Shown: piece by piece, positions 10,573 to 19,805 of the stretch
Numbering within the stretch: position 1 is the stretch's first letter
Layout of the letters: every line of letters starts with the position of its first letter
From: Pseudoxanthomonas sp. NC8
Lineage (GTDB): Bacteria > Pseudomonadota > Gammaproteobacteria > Xanthomonadales > Xanthomonadaceae
Direction of reading: 5' to 3'
NCBI GenBank assembly: GCA_025232375.1
Contig: CP060419.1
Location: 3,285,001-3,349,000 of the forward strand
DNA: 64,000 nucleotides
The notes under the pieces: model-generated
Database searches by the model: none
The model's input: only the letters and a program-made list of their open reading frames with translations
What the model was told of the DNA's origin: nothing
Program-made: the position numbers and the translations under genes

Positions 10573-10635
10573 GCGCAGCGTGGGCACGCGGCGGCGAACG
10601 CCGCGCTAGGATGGGCGGCGACCGAGGAGGTGGCC

Positions 10636-11409
10636 ATGCAGCCGATTACGCGGTGTCTCCGTGCCTCCCGCGGCGTGGCCCGGCGCGCACGACCTGCGAC
10701 CGGCGCGCAGCGCCTGGCCGCCCGCGTGCTCGCCGTCGCGGGTGCGCTGCTGTCCGCGGCCGCCACCGCGCAGGCGGCCGATGTCACCGTGTACCGGTGC
10801 ACCGACAGCCGCGGCCAGCTGGTGGCGCTGCGCGACTCGCCCTGCCGTTCCGGCGAACGCCAGGAAACGGTGACCATGCAGCGGCCGCAGGATCCGCCGG
10901 CGCGCAGCGCGTCCACCGCGACACCCGCACCGGCAAGTCCGGCCGCCGCTCCGCGCGACGTGCGCGTGGTGACGGTGCAGGCACCCACGCCCATGTACGA
11001 ATGCACCGCACCCGATGGCACGACCTACCTCAGCGAAACGGACCAGGTCGCCGATCGCTGGGTGCCGCTATGGACCCTGGGGTACCCGGTCAGGCCCGGC
11101 CTGCGACCGCCGTCGCGACCTTCGTTGCCGCCCGTGCGACCGGCCACGCAGGTCGCCAGCGGCGCATCGCCGGCGCATGGCGCCGGCGCGCGTCCGCCGC
11201 CGCTGCCTGGCGTGGTCGCACCGGCCGGCACCTGGGTGCGCGATTCCTGCATGCGCCTGTCGCAGGACGAGGTCTGCTCCCGCCTCTCCGACCGGCGTTA
11301 CGAGATCCTGCGCATCTACCACGCCGCCATGCCCAGCCGGCGCGAGGAGCTGGACCGCGAGCAACGCGGGATCGACGCCCACATGGCCGACCACTGTCCC
11401 GGTTACTGA
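10636..11409 (+). CDS. Secreted cysteine-containing protein, DUF4124-like
   Basis: ATG 10636 has a GAGGAGG ribosome-binding site at 10624-10630. The N-terminus is long and basic, with a signal segment ending AAATAQA. A short domain VTVYRCTDSRGQLVALRDSPC resembles DUF4124: a Y-x-C-x-D-x-x-G strand pair that ends in a second Cys. A second similar strand MYECTAPDGTTYLSET follows, then a proline-rich linker and a helical C-terminal region with three cysteines (DSCMRL, EVCSRL, DHCPGY). Intact, 257 residues. The next gene has the same layout, so they look like a tandem duplication. Function unknown; periplasmic location inferred. Confidence 0.7.
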   Translation: MQPITRCLRASRGVARRARPATGAQRLAARVLAVAGALLSAAATAQAADVTVYRCTDSRGQLVALRDSPCRSGERQETVTMQRPQDPPARSASTATPAPASPAAAPRDVRVVTVQAPTPMYECTAPDGTTYLSETDQVADRWVPLWTLGYPVRPGLRPPSRPSLPPVRPATQVASGASPAHGAGARPPPLPGVVAPAGTWVRDSCMRLSQDEVCSRLSDRRYEILRIYHAAMPSRREELDREQRGIDAHMADHCPGY

Positions 11410-11416
11410 CCCGCCC

Positions 11417-12175
11417 ATGCACTCCTTCCCGCGCCTGATCCTGCTACTGCTGCTGTCGTGGCTGCTGCTGTCGTGCCTGCCGCTTGCCGCGCAACCGGTG
11501 ACCATCTACCGCTGCACGAATGCGGCCGGCGAGCTCACGGTGCAGAACAAGCCCTGCCCGGCCGGCAGTACCCAGCGCGAACAGCAGGTACAGGGCGTCG
11601 CCAGTTCGCCGTCCAGCGCCGTCCCGCCCGCAGTCGCGCCCGTGGCTGGAGCGGCGGCCGCACCCGTAGCGGCTTCACCGGCGGGCCCGGGTGCGCCGAT
11701 CGTGCTGTCGCCGCCGACGGCGACGCCCGCGCCACAGACCGGGCCGGGCCGCGAATTCGTCAGCACCAGCACCGGTCCGGAGCCACGCATCCTCGACAGC
11801 GCGAACCGGCCGCGAGATCCACCGTCGCCGCAGGCGGAACCCGATCCGGATCGCCCGCCACCACCGCCGCTGTTCCGTTGCGCGACGTACGACAACGACA
11901 GCTACCTGTCCGAAGACCAGGACGTGCCGCCGCGCTGCCTGCCATTGCGGACCGTGGGCCTGGACGGCAATCCCTCCGCCGGCGCGGGCCGCGCCTGCGA
12001 AGTCGTGCGCGACCAGTGTTCGCGCGTGCCCGATGGCGCCGCCTGCGATGGCTGGCGGCGCTACGCGCGCGAAGCCGAGAGCCGGTTCCGCTTCGCCCAT
12101 CCGGACAACGTCGAGAAGCGCCGCGTCGAGTACGAGCGGCTGGCGAAGATCGTCGGCGCAAGCTGCGGCGGCTGA
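11417..12175 (+). CDS. Secreted cysteine-containing protein, paralogue of the preceding gene
   Basis: Starts 8 bases after the previous stop. Signal peptide with a run of leucines (LILLLLLSWLLLSCLPLAAQ). The C inside LLLSC is followed by LPLAA, so a lipobox is possible but not convincing. Next comes a DUF4124-like VTIYRCTNAAGELTVQNKPC, a long Pro/Ala linker, a second strand pair FRCATYDNDSYLSEDQD and a Cys-containing helical tail ending AKIVGASCGG. Intact, 252 residues. Same architecture as its neighbour with low identity in the linker. Function unknown. Confidence 0.7.
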   Translation: MHSFPRLILLLLLSWLLLSCLPLAAQPVTIYRCTNAAGELTVQNKPCPAGSTQREQQVQGVASSPSSAVPPAVAPVAGAAAAPVAASPAGPGAPIVLSPPTATPAPQTGPGREFVSTSTGPEPRILDSANRPRDPPSPQAEPDPDRPPPPPLFRCATYDNDSYLSEDQDVPPRCLPLRTVGLDGNPSAGAGRACEVVRDQCSRVPDGAACDGWRRYAREAESRFRFAHPDNVEKRRVEYERLAKIVGASCGG

Positions 12176-12196
12176 GCGCCGCCGCCGCGTCGATGC

Positions 12197-12994
12197 TCAG
12201 CCCGACCAGGGCACGCTCACGCCCACCAGCAGCAGGAACAGCGCGAACACCTTGCGCAGCGCTTCGCCGCTGAGCCGGTGCGCCAGCCGCGTGCCCCGGG
12301 GCGCGGCCAGCACCGAGGCCAGCGCCACGCCAATGGCCGCAGGCAGGTACACGTAACCGATGCCGAGCACCGGCAGCGCACCGGGCGGCGCATGCAGCGC
12401 GTAGCCCACCGCGCTGGACAGGCCGATCGCCACGCCGCAGGCGCTGGACGTGCCGACCGCGCGCACCGGCCTGACGCCACGCCAGACCAGCAGCGGCACG
12501 GTCATGCTGCCGCCGCCGATGCCCACCACCGCCGACAGCGCGCCGATGCCGCTGCCCGCCAGGCTCATCGGCCAGCCGCGCGGCGCGGGCACCTCGCTGC
12601 CGTCGGCCGGTGCCCGGGTGCGGCCGAAACCGATCTGCTAAGGCCGCAAATAAGGCAGTAGACGGCCACGATCCAGCGCAGCGCCATGTCGTCCAGCGCC
12701 ACCGCCACGCCACTGCCCAGCCAGCCGCCGAGCAGCAGGCCCGGCACCATCCACAGCACTGTCGGCCACAGCACGCTGCCGCGACGGGCATGCGCGCGCG
12801 CCGAAGAAGCGCCGGTGAGGACGATGCTCGCCAGCGAGCTGGCCAGTGCCGCATGCATGGCCGCGTCCTGCGGCACGCCGAACAGCGGCAGCAGCCAGAC
12901 CAGCGCGGCGACTAAGGATAAGGCCGCCGCCGATGCCGAGCAGGCCGGCGAGGACGCCGGCGACGACGCCGAGCAGCGGGAACAGCAGGTACAT
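12197..12994 (-). CDS. TSUP (TauE/SafE/YfcA) family membrane permease
   Basis: Two repeated halves with the family's glycine-rich loops: GVVAGVLAGLLGIGGGLI near the N-terminus and GSGIGALSAVVGIGGGSMTVPLL in the middle. About eight hydrophobic segments in all. It starts MYLLFPLLGVVAG at ATG 12994 and ends at the TGA of 12197. Two frame slips: near 12914, where CCTTAGTC replaces CCTGGTC, and near 12640, where CCTTA replaces CCTGG. Restored length is about 265 residues. The family exports sulfite or organosulfonates or carries other anions; the substrate here cannot be told. It faces away from slt. Confidence 0.82.
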
Positions 12995-13101
12995 CGGCAG
13001 CGATGACAAGGAACGGCTCCGTGGCGGGCGCCGTCCGCGGACGCGGCCACCCCGTGGCGCCTCGTCGCGGCCATTCAGGCGCGTTGGGTATATTCGACCG
13101 C

Positions 13102-15095
13102 ATGTCGCGTCCAGCCACCACCCCACCGCTGCGATGCCTGCGCCGCTGCGCGCAGGCCGCCTTGCTGATCCTGCCGGTCGTCACGTCCGCCGTGCCCGCC
13201 TTCGCCCAGCCCACCCGTGCCGACACCGCCAATGACGCGGCGATGCAGGCCGCGATCGCTGCAGCCAAGTCCGGCCAGCTGTCGCCGACCCAGGCCGATG
13301 CGCTGCGCGGCGACCCGCGCTGGCCATGGCTGGAGTTCGCCCGCCTGTCGCGCGATCTAGACCATGCCGCGCCCGCCCAGGTCCGCGGTTTCCTGCAGCG
13401 CCATGACGGTAAGGCCGCGGCGGCGGCGTTGCGCCCGCTGTGGCTGGCATCGCTGTCGCGGCGCCAGCAGTGGAGCGACTTCCTCGCCGACTGGACCGGC
13501 AGCGACGACCCCGGGCTGCGCTGCGCGCGCCTCAACGCGCAGCAGGCGCTCGGTCGTTCCGACGCCGGCTGGAACGGCGAGGCGCAGGCGTTGTGGCGCA
13601 CCGGCAAGTCGCTGCCCGATGCCTGCGACGACACCTTCGATGCACTCGCCGCCCGCGGCGGCCTCGACGACGCGCTGCGCTGGCAGCGTTTCGACCTTGG
13701 CCGTGGCCGAAGGCGAACCCGGCGTGATGCGCAGCGCGGCGCGCGGCCTGCCCGTCGGGGCGCTGGCCCTGGCTGGGACTACGCCGCCTTCGTCCAGGCC
13801 CCGCATGCACGCGCCGCGCAGTGGCCGCGCGATGCACGCAGCCGCAAGGTCGCTGCCGCCGGCCTGGCGCGACTGGCCAAGGACGATCCGGCTGCCGCCG
13901 AACGCCAGCTCGCGCAACTGGCGCCACTGCTGGGCATGGACGAGGCCGAGCGCGGCAAGGTGCAGTACCAGGTCGCGTTGTGGACGGTGGCCTCCTACCT
14001 GCCCGACTCGGCGCAGCGCCTGGCCGCGGTGCCCGCGGCGGCCTTCGACGAGCGCCTGCACGAATGGCGCGCCCGCGAGGCGATGGCGCGCAGCGACTGG
14101 AAGGCCGCGCTGGACGCGATCCGCGCGATGCCGGCCAAGCAGCGCGAGGATTCGCGCTGGCGCTGGTTCGAAGGACGCATGCTCGAGAAGACCGGGCGCA
14201 AGGCCGAGGCGCAGGCACTGTTCCGCGCCGCCGCCACCGCGCCGACCTTCCACGGCTTCCTCGCCGCCGACCGGATGCAGCTGCCCTATGCACTGTGCGA
14301 GTGGGACCCGGCCGATCCGCCGGCGCTGCGCAAGGAAGTGGCAAAGGATCCGGCCTGGTGGTCCGCGCCCTGGCGCTGTACCGCATCGACCAGCCCGGCT
14401 GGGCCATACGCGAATGGAACGACGCGCTGACCCGCTTCGACGACGCCCGCCGACGCACGGCGGTGGCGCTGGCCCAGGAGCAGGGCTGGTTCGACCGCGC
14501 GGTGTTCTCGCTGGGCAAGCTGCCGGACGAGCAGCGGCTGTACAAGCTGCGCTTCCCGCTGCACCACGACGCCGAGATCCGTGCCGCCGCCAGGCTGCAA
14601 CCAGCTCGACCCGGCTTGGATCGCCGCCGAGATCCGTGCCGAGAGCACCTTCAATCCCGACGCGCGCTCGCCGGCCAACGCACGCGGCCTGATGCAGCTG
14701 CTGCCTGGCACCGCCGCCGCCGTGGCCAAGCGCACCGGCCTGCCGTATGCCGGCGCCGAAAGCCTGTACGACTCCTCGACCAACATCGCCTGGGCAGCGC
14801 CTACCTGCGCGAGATGGAGGACAAGTACGGCCAGACCTCTCAGGCCATCGCCGCCTACAACGCCGGCCCGACCCCGACCGCGCGCTGGATCTCGCAGCGC
14901 CCCACCCACGATCCGGACACGTGGATCGAGACGATCAGCTACAAGGAAACCCGCGACTACGTGGCGCGCGTACTGGCCTTCAGCGCGATCTACGACTGGC
15001 GGCTCAACGGCGACGCCTTGCCGGTCAGCGAACGCTTGCTCGGCCGCACCGAGGGCACGCGCAAGCGCTTCGCCTGTCCGGCGCCGGCGGCCTGA
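13102..15095 (+). CDS. slt: Soluble lytic murein transglycosylase
   Basis: Periplasmic enzyme cleaving the MurNAc-GlcNAc bond of peptidoglycan. Signal peptide at the N-terminus ([17 protein letters not shown]), then a long helical superstructure rich in Ala/Arg. The C-terminal SLT domain has the catalytic Glu in [11 protein letters not shown], then [14 protein letters not shown] and AIAAYNAGP. It ends [11 protein letters not shown]. Five frame slips, near 13690, 13772, 14352, 14598 and 14792. Four are at CCTGG sites (CCTTGG, or loss of C from CCCTGG or GCCTGG). Restored length is about 664 residues, as in the Slt70 family. Confidence 0.9.
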
Positions 15096-15159
15096 TCGCC
15101 ACGCACCCGCGTGGCGGACGCCGCGCGACACCCGCTGGCGCCGCGCTACGATGCTTCAC

Positions 15160-16413
15160 ATGGACACCTACCTCGTCGGCGGCGCAGTACGCGACCAGCT
15201 CCTCGGGCTGAGCCCGGGCGACCGCGACTGGGTCGTGGTCGGCGCCACCCCGCAGCGCATGCTCGATGCCGGCTTCAAGGCCGTGGGCCGCGACTTCCCC
15301 GTGTTCCTGCATCCGGACACCGGCGAGGAGCACGCACTGGCCCGCACCGAGCGCAAGAGCGGGCGCGGCCATCGCGGCTTCGTGGTCGATGCCGATCCGT
15401 CGGTGACCCTGGAAGAAGACCTGCAGCGCCGCGATTTCACCATCAATGCCATCGCCCGCGACGCGCACGGCGACCTGGTCGATCCCTATGGCGGCGTGGA
15501 CGACATCCAGGGCGCGCGTGCTGCGGCACGTCGGCCCGGCCTTCGCCGAGGACCCGCTGCGCGTGCTGCGTGCCGGCCGCTTCATGGCCCGCTTCGCGCC
15601 GCTTGGTTTCACGGTCGCACCGGAGACCCGGGTGCTGATGCGGCAGATGGTCGCCAGCGGCGAACTGGACACGCTGGTGCCCGAGCGGGTCTGGCAGGAG
15701 CTGCGCAAGGCGCTGGCCGCGCGCCAGCCGTCGGCGTTCCTACCACGATGCACGGCTGTGGCGCGCTGGCCGCGATCCTGCCGGAAGTGGACGCGCTGTA
15801 TGGCGTGCCGCAGCGCGCCGAGTTCCATCCCGAGGTCGACACCGGCACGCACCAGCAGCTGGTCAGCGACATGGCCGCGCAGCTGGCGCACGGCGACGAC
15901 CCGGTCGGCTTCGCCGCGCTCACCCACGACCTGGGCAAGGCGCTCACCCCGGCGCACGTGCTGCCCAAACACATCGGCCACGAACACGCCGGACTCAAGC
16001 CGCTGGCGGCGCTGTGCGAACGGCTGAAGGTGCCGCTCGAGCACCGTCACCTAGCCGAATGCGTGTGCCGCGAACACCTCAACGTGCACCGCGCCTTGGC
16101 CGAACTGCGCGACGCGACGGTGCTCGAACTGCTCGAACGCTGCGACGCGTTCCGCCGGCCCGAGCGGGTGGCCCGGATCGCGACCGCCTGCGAGGCGGAC
16201 AAGCGCGGCCGCCTGGGCAGCGAGGACGCCGAATACCCGCAGGGTGCGGAGCTGGGCCGGCTGCATGCGGCGGCACTGGCGGTGAACGCGCGCGACCTCG
16301 GCAGCCGCGAAGGCCTCACCGGTCCGCAGATCGGCGAGGCCGTGCGCAAGGCGCGCATCACCGCGATCGGTAAGGCGCGCACGCTGCGCCGCGTTCCGGA
16401 CACCGGCCCCTGA
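15160..16413 (+). CDS. cca: CCA-adding enzyme (tRNA nucleotidyltransferase)
   Basis: Adds or repairs the 3' CCA of tRNA. Class II nucleotidyltransferase head: [35 protein letters not shown], then [15 protein letters not shown] and [18 protein letters not shown]. The C-terminal HD domain ([21 protein letters not shown]) places it with the E. coli-type enzyme with phosphohydrolase activity. I chose ATG 15160 (MDTYLVGG) over 15151 because family members start just before YLVGG. Frame slips near 15510 (extra G after CCAGG) and 15739 (CCTACC, expected CCTGACC or CCTGGCC). About 418 residues. Confidence 0.92.
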   Translation: MDTYLVGGAVRDQLLGLSPGDRDWVVVGATPQRMLDAGFKAVGRDFPVFLHPDTGEEHALARTERKSGRGHRGFVVDADPSVTLEEDLQRRDFTINAIARDAHGDLVDPYGGVDDIQGARAAARRPGLRRGPAARAACRPLHGPLRAAWFHGRTGDPGADAADGRQRRTGHAGARAGLAGAAQGAGRAPAVGVPTTMHGCGALAAILPEVDALYGVPQRAEFHPEVDTGTHQQLVSDMAAQLAHGDDPVGFAALTHDLGKALTPAHVLPKHIGHEHAGLKPLAALCERLKVPLEHRHLAECVCREHLNVHRALAELRDATVLELLERCDAFRRPERVARIATACEADKRGRLGSEDAEYPQGAELGRLHAAALAVNARDLGSREGLTGPQIGEAVRKARITAIGKARTLRRVPDTGP

Positions 16414-16486
16414 CCTCCCGGCGCACCCGCGCCTGCGGGTAACCTTGCCGTTCCGCGGCACGGCCCGCGCTGCGAGGAAGCGGTTC

Positions 16487-18131
16487 GTGCACGAAAGCCG
16501 CAGCCAACGCCCCCGCCCGTGCCGCGCTGCGGCTGGCGCTGCTCCTGCTCGCGATCCCCTGCCTGCCGGCGATCGCCGGCCAATCGCCGCGCGAGTACGC
16601 CAACCCCATCCTGTTCGCCGACTATTCCGATCCCGACGTGATCCGGGTCGGCGACGACTACGTCATGGTCGCCTCGAGCTTCCACTTCTCGCCCGGCCTG
16701 CCGGTGCTGACCTCGAAGGACCTGGTGCACTGGAGCATCGCCGGACACGCGCTGCCACGGCTGCCGTTCAACCCGGCCTACGACCTGCCCGGCCCGTTGA
16801 ACTTCGATGATGCGTCCGAACGCGCGCGGCTGGACCCGGCGATGGGCCACCGCTACAGCGCCGGCGTGTGGGCACCGGCGATCCGCCACCATGGCGGCCG
16901 CTATTACATCTATTTCGCCACGCCGACCGACGGCATCTTCATGGTCTCGGCGGAGAAGCCCGAAGGCCCGTGGACCGCGCCGGTGGCGCTGGTCGCGCAG
17001 GCCGGTTTCGAGGATCCGTGCCCGTTCTGGGACGACGACGGCAGTGCGTGGCTGGTGCACTCGAAGGTCGGCGCCGGCCCGCTGGTGCTGCGGCGCATGA
17101 CCCCGGACGGCACCCGCGTGCTCGACGAAGGCACGGTGATCGTCGAGGACCCGGTGAACCTGCCCGTGCTCGAGGGCCCCAAGCTGCTCAAGCGCAACGG
17201 CTGGTACTACATCTTCGCGCCCTACGGCGGAGTGGAGAAGGGACCGCAGGCGGTGCTGCGCGCGCGCGACATCCACGGCCCGTACGAGTGGCGCACCGTG
17301 CTCGCGCAGGGCGATACCGCCGTGCAGGCACCGCACCAGGGCGGCTATGTCGAGACGCCGTCGGGTGGGGCTGGTTCGCCCACTTCAACAGCACCGGCGC
17401 CTACGGCCGCATCGTCCACCTGCAGCCGGTGCGCTGGATCGACGACTGGCCGCTCATCGGCGAACCGGTCTCCGCCACCAGCGGACAACCGGTCGCACGC
17501 CACGCGATGCCCGATGTCGGCCGCACCTGGCCTGCGGTGCACCCGCAGGCCTCCGATGGCTTCGACGGACCGGCGCTGGGCGTGCAGTGGGAGTGGAACC
17601 ACAACCCGGTCGATGCGAACTGGAGCCTGTCCGCGCGACCCGGCCATCTGCGCCTGACCGCGATGTACGCAGCCGGCTTCCTCGCCGCGCGCAACACCCT
17701 CACCCAGGTCCACCATGGCAGCGCATCGCGCACCACCGTACGACTGGATGTGTCCGGCCTGCACGATGGCGAGCGCGCCGGCCTTGGCAATGCTGCAGGT
17801 GCAGCCGAACTGGATCGGCGTGGCACAGGAGGACGGCGTGCGCCAGCTGGTCTTCGGTGCCGCCGGCAGCGAGACGCACGGCCCACGCGTGGGTGGCGAC
17901 GGCGTGCAGCTGCGCCAGCACGTCGCCGACCAGTCGGTGCGTTACGAGTACAGCCTCGACGACGGCCGCAGCTTCCATCCGCTCGGCGAACCGCGGCCGA
18001 TGCGCTTCAGCTGGTGGAAGGGCGCGCGTCCGGCGCTGTTCGGCTGGTCAACCGTGGCCGACGCGACCTCGCGCGGGCATGTGGACGTGGACTGGGTGCA
18101 GGTGGAGACGCTGGCGCCGGCACGGGAGTAG
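16487..18131 (+). CDS. Glycoside hydrolase family 43, beta-xylosidase/arabinofuranosidase type
   Basis: Secreted or periplasmic glycosidase. The signal-like segment ALRLALLLLAIPCLPAIAG leads into a GH43 five-bladed propeller. The predicted base Asp is in FADYSDPDVIRVGDDYVM, the pKa-modulating Asp in FEDPCPFWDDDG, and the acid Glu in VLEGPKLLKRNGWYY. The C-terminal third is a beta-sandwich (SDGFDGPALGVQWEWNHNP, WSLSARPGHLRLTAM) like the GH43 C2/DUF1349 domain. The start is a guess: GTG 16487 has GAGGAAG upstream, but one slip is then needed inside the signal peptide. Further slips near 17363 and 17785 (CCTTGG). About 547 residues. Substrate is inferred from family only. Confidence 0.8.
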
Positions 18132-18169
18132 CGCGAGCAGACACGGCATGAACACGGTCGCCTCCATCG

Positions 18170-18196
18170 TGTCGATCCGCGCCTCGCCCGCCCGTC
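18170..18196 (+). promoter_or_regulatory. Candidate ECF42 promoter upstream of the DUF1428 gene
   Basis: TGTCGA (18170-18175), 17 bases, CGTC (18193-18196), 53 bases before the DUF1428 start. TGTCGA and CG(A/T)C are the -35 and -10 signatures I recall for ECF42 sigma factors. An identically spaced copy precedes the DGPF gene, and an ECF42-type sigma factor is encoded 1.6 kb downstream. Confidence 0.6.
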
Positions 18197-18248
18197 GCTG
18201 CACGGAGACCGGCGCTGGCCGGCCCACCACCCAGAGGAGGAAGCAGTC

Positions 18249-18608
18249 ATGGCATACGTGGACGGTTTCGTGTTGCCGGTGCCCGGGGCCAATGTCGAGG
18301 CCTACCGGAAGATCGCGCGCAAGGCCGGCAAGATCTGGCTGGAGTTCGGCGCGCTGCAGTACGTGGAGTGCGTGGCCGACGACGTGCAGCCGGGCAAGCT
18401 CACCTCGTTCCCGCAGGCGGTGAAGCTCAAGCCCGACGAAGTGGTGGTGTTCTCCTGGATCGTCTACCGCTCGCGCGCCCAGCGCGACAAGGTCAACAGG
18501 CAGGTGATGGCCGACCCGCGGATCGGCGCGCTGATGGGTCCGGACAACATGCCCTTCGATGGCAAGCGGATGTTCTGGGGCGGATTCAAGCCGATCGTCC
18601 AGCTGTGA
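18249..18608 (+). CDS. DUF1428 family protein
   Basis: Intact 119-residue protein, MAYVDGFVLPVPGANVEAYR to GGFKPIVQL. It matches the DUF1428 (YbaA-like) family of small ferredoxin-like-fold proteins, whose function is unknown. GGAGGA precedes the ATG. It is flanked upstream by a candidate ECF42 promoter, and the family often lies near DGPF and ECF sigma genes, so membership in that regulon is likely. No signal peptide; probably cytoplasmic. Confidence 0.88.
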   Translation: MAYVDGFVLPVPGANVEAYRKIARKAGKIWLEFGALQYVECVADDVQPGKLTSFPQAVKLKPDEVVVFSWIVYRSRAQRDKVNRQVMADPRIGALMGPDNMPFDGKRMFWGGFKPIVQL

Positions 18609-18636
18609 CCGCGATCGGACCGCCACCAGCCACCGC

Positions 18637-18663
18637 TGTCGATTCCGACCCTGTCCGTCCGTC
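18637..18663 (+). promoter_or_regulatory. Candidate ECF42 promoter upstream of the DGPF gene
   Basis: TGTCGA (18637-18642), 17 bases, CGTC (18660-18663). Same elements and spacing as at 18170. The -10 overlaps an inverted repeat, CCTGTCCGT (18650-18658) and ACGGACAGG (18666-18674). The gene starts 91 bases further on. Confidence 0.62.
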
Positions 18664-18710
18664 ATACGGACAGGATCCCGGGACGGCGATGCCGCCGACG
18701 GGACTTTCCG

Positions 18711-18734
18711 CTGGCCGGTCGACCGACCGGCCAG
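18711..18734 (+). repeat. Perfect inverted repeat in the DGPF gene leader
   Basis: CTGGCCGGTCG (18711-18721) and CGACCGGCCAG (18724-18734) are perfect complements separated by two bases. The repeat ends 20 bases before the ATG at 18755, just ahead of the GGGAGG ribosome-binding site. It could be an RNA hairpin or an operator. Confidence 0.6.
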
Positions 18735-18754
18735 CCAACTGAAACAGGGAGGAC

Positions 18755-19186
18755 ATGGACATGCGCGTGATCGTGATGGTGAAGGCGTCGGCCAGTTCCG
18801 AAGCCGGGGCGATGCCCAGCGAACAGCTGCTGGCCGAGATGGGCCGCTACAACGAGGAACTGGTCAGGGCCGGGGTGATGCTGGCCGGCGAAGGCCTGCA
18901 TCCCAGCTCGAAGGGCGTGCGCGTGCAGTTCTCCGGCAGGCAGCGCACGGTGGTCGATGGCCCGTTCTCCGAGACCAAGGAGCTGGTTGCCGGCTTCTGG
19001 CTGTGGCAGGTGCGCTCGATGGAGGAGGCGATCGAATGGGTAAGGCGCTGCCCGAACCCGATGCCCGAGGACAGCGAGCTCGAGATCCGCCCGGTGTTCG
19101 AGGCCGAGGATTTCGGTGCCGAGTTCACCCCGGAGCTGCGCGAACAGGAAAGCCGCCTGCGCGAGCAGATCGCCGCCCGCAGCTGA
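18755..19186 (+). CDS. YCII-related DGPF-domain protein
   Basis: Intact 143-residue protein with the YCII/DGPF signature RTVVDGPFSETKELVAGFW in a ferredoxin-like fold. It starts MDMRVIVMVKASASSEAG behind GGGAGG; the second ATG at 18761 is also possible. DGPF proteins are the hallmark partners and targets of ECF42 sigma factors; their biochemical role is unknown. The candidate ECF42 promoter at 18637 and the sigma gene downstream fit that pattern. Confidence 0.9.
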   Translation: MDMRVIVMVKASASSEAGAMPSEQLLAEMGRYNEELVRAGVMLAGEGLHPSSKGVRVQFSGRQRTVVDGPFSETKELVAGFWLWQVRSMEEAIEWVRRCPNPMPEDSELEIRPVFEAEDFGAEFTPELREQESRLREQIAARS

Positions 19187-19348
19187 ATCCGGGCGCGGGC
19201 AGGGAGACTCCCCTGCATCTCCCCTCTTCCCCGCCTTCGACGGTGACCACGGCAGCCGGGAGGACCGCCCCGGCGCGCCGTGGATGGCCAACGGCTCCGC
19301 CCCTTGTTCCCGACAGCAAGCGCACGCCCAGCCAGCACAGGAAAACCC

Positions 19349-19796
19349 ATGGTCAACCAGATCTTCGTCAACCTTCCGGTAAAGGACCTCGAGCGCTCCG
19401 TCGCGTTCTGGACCGCGCTGGGTTTCGGCTTCAACCCGCAGTTCACCGACGAGAATGCCACCTGCATGCTGGTCGGCGAGAACATCTTCGTGATGCTGCT
19501 GGTCGAACCGTTCTTCCAGGGCTTCACGCCCAAGCCGGTCAGCGATGCGACCCGGCACACCGAAGTGCTGGTCGCGCTGGCACTGGAAAGCCGCGAGGCG
19601 GTCGACCGGCTGGTCGATGGCGTCGTTGCCGCCGGCGGCACCGAGACCCAGCCTGCGCGCGACCTCGGCTTCATGTCAGCGCAGCAGCTTCGCCGACCCC
19701 GACGGGCACCAGTGGGAGCCGTTCTTCATGGCAGCCGATGCGGTCCCCCGCAGGGATGAGGGCGCCACTTGCCGGACATGCCCGGCGGTGGTGTGA
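19349..19796 (+). CDS. VOC (glyoxalase/bleomycin-resistance fold) family protein
   Basis: Starts MVNQIFVNLPVKDLERSVAF, a typical VOC opening, with FWTALGFGFNPQFTDENATC and, in a second frame, SSFADPDGHQWEPFFM. The frame break near 19675 removes two bases where FMYQRS is expected. Restored length is about 149 residues. Family members bind metal or small molecules; this subgroup is uncharacterised. It ends 9 bases before the sigma factor start, so the two are probably co-transcribed. No TGTCGA element lies directly upstream. Confidence 0.85.
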
Positions 19797-19805
19797 TCGC
19801 CGCGC

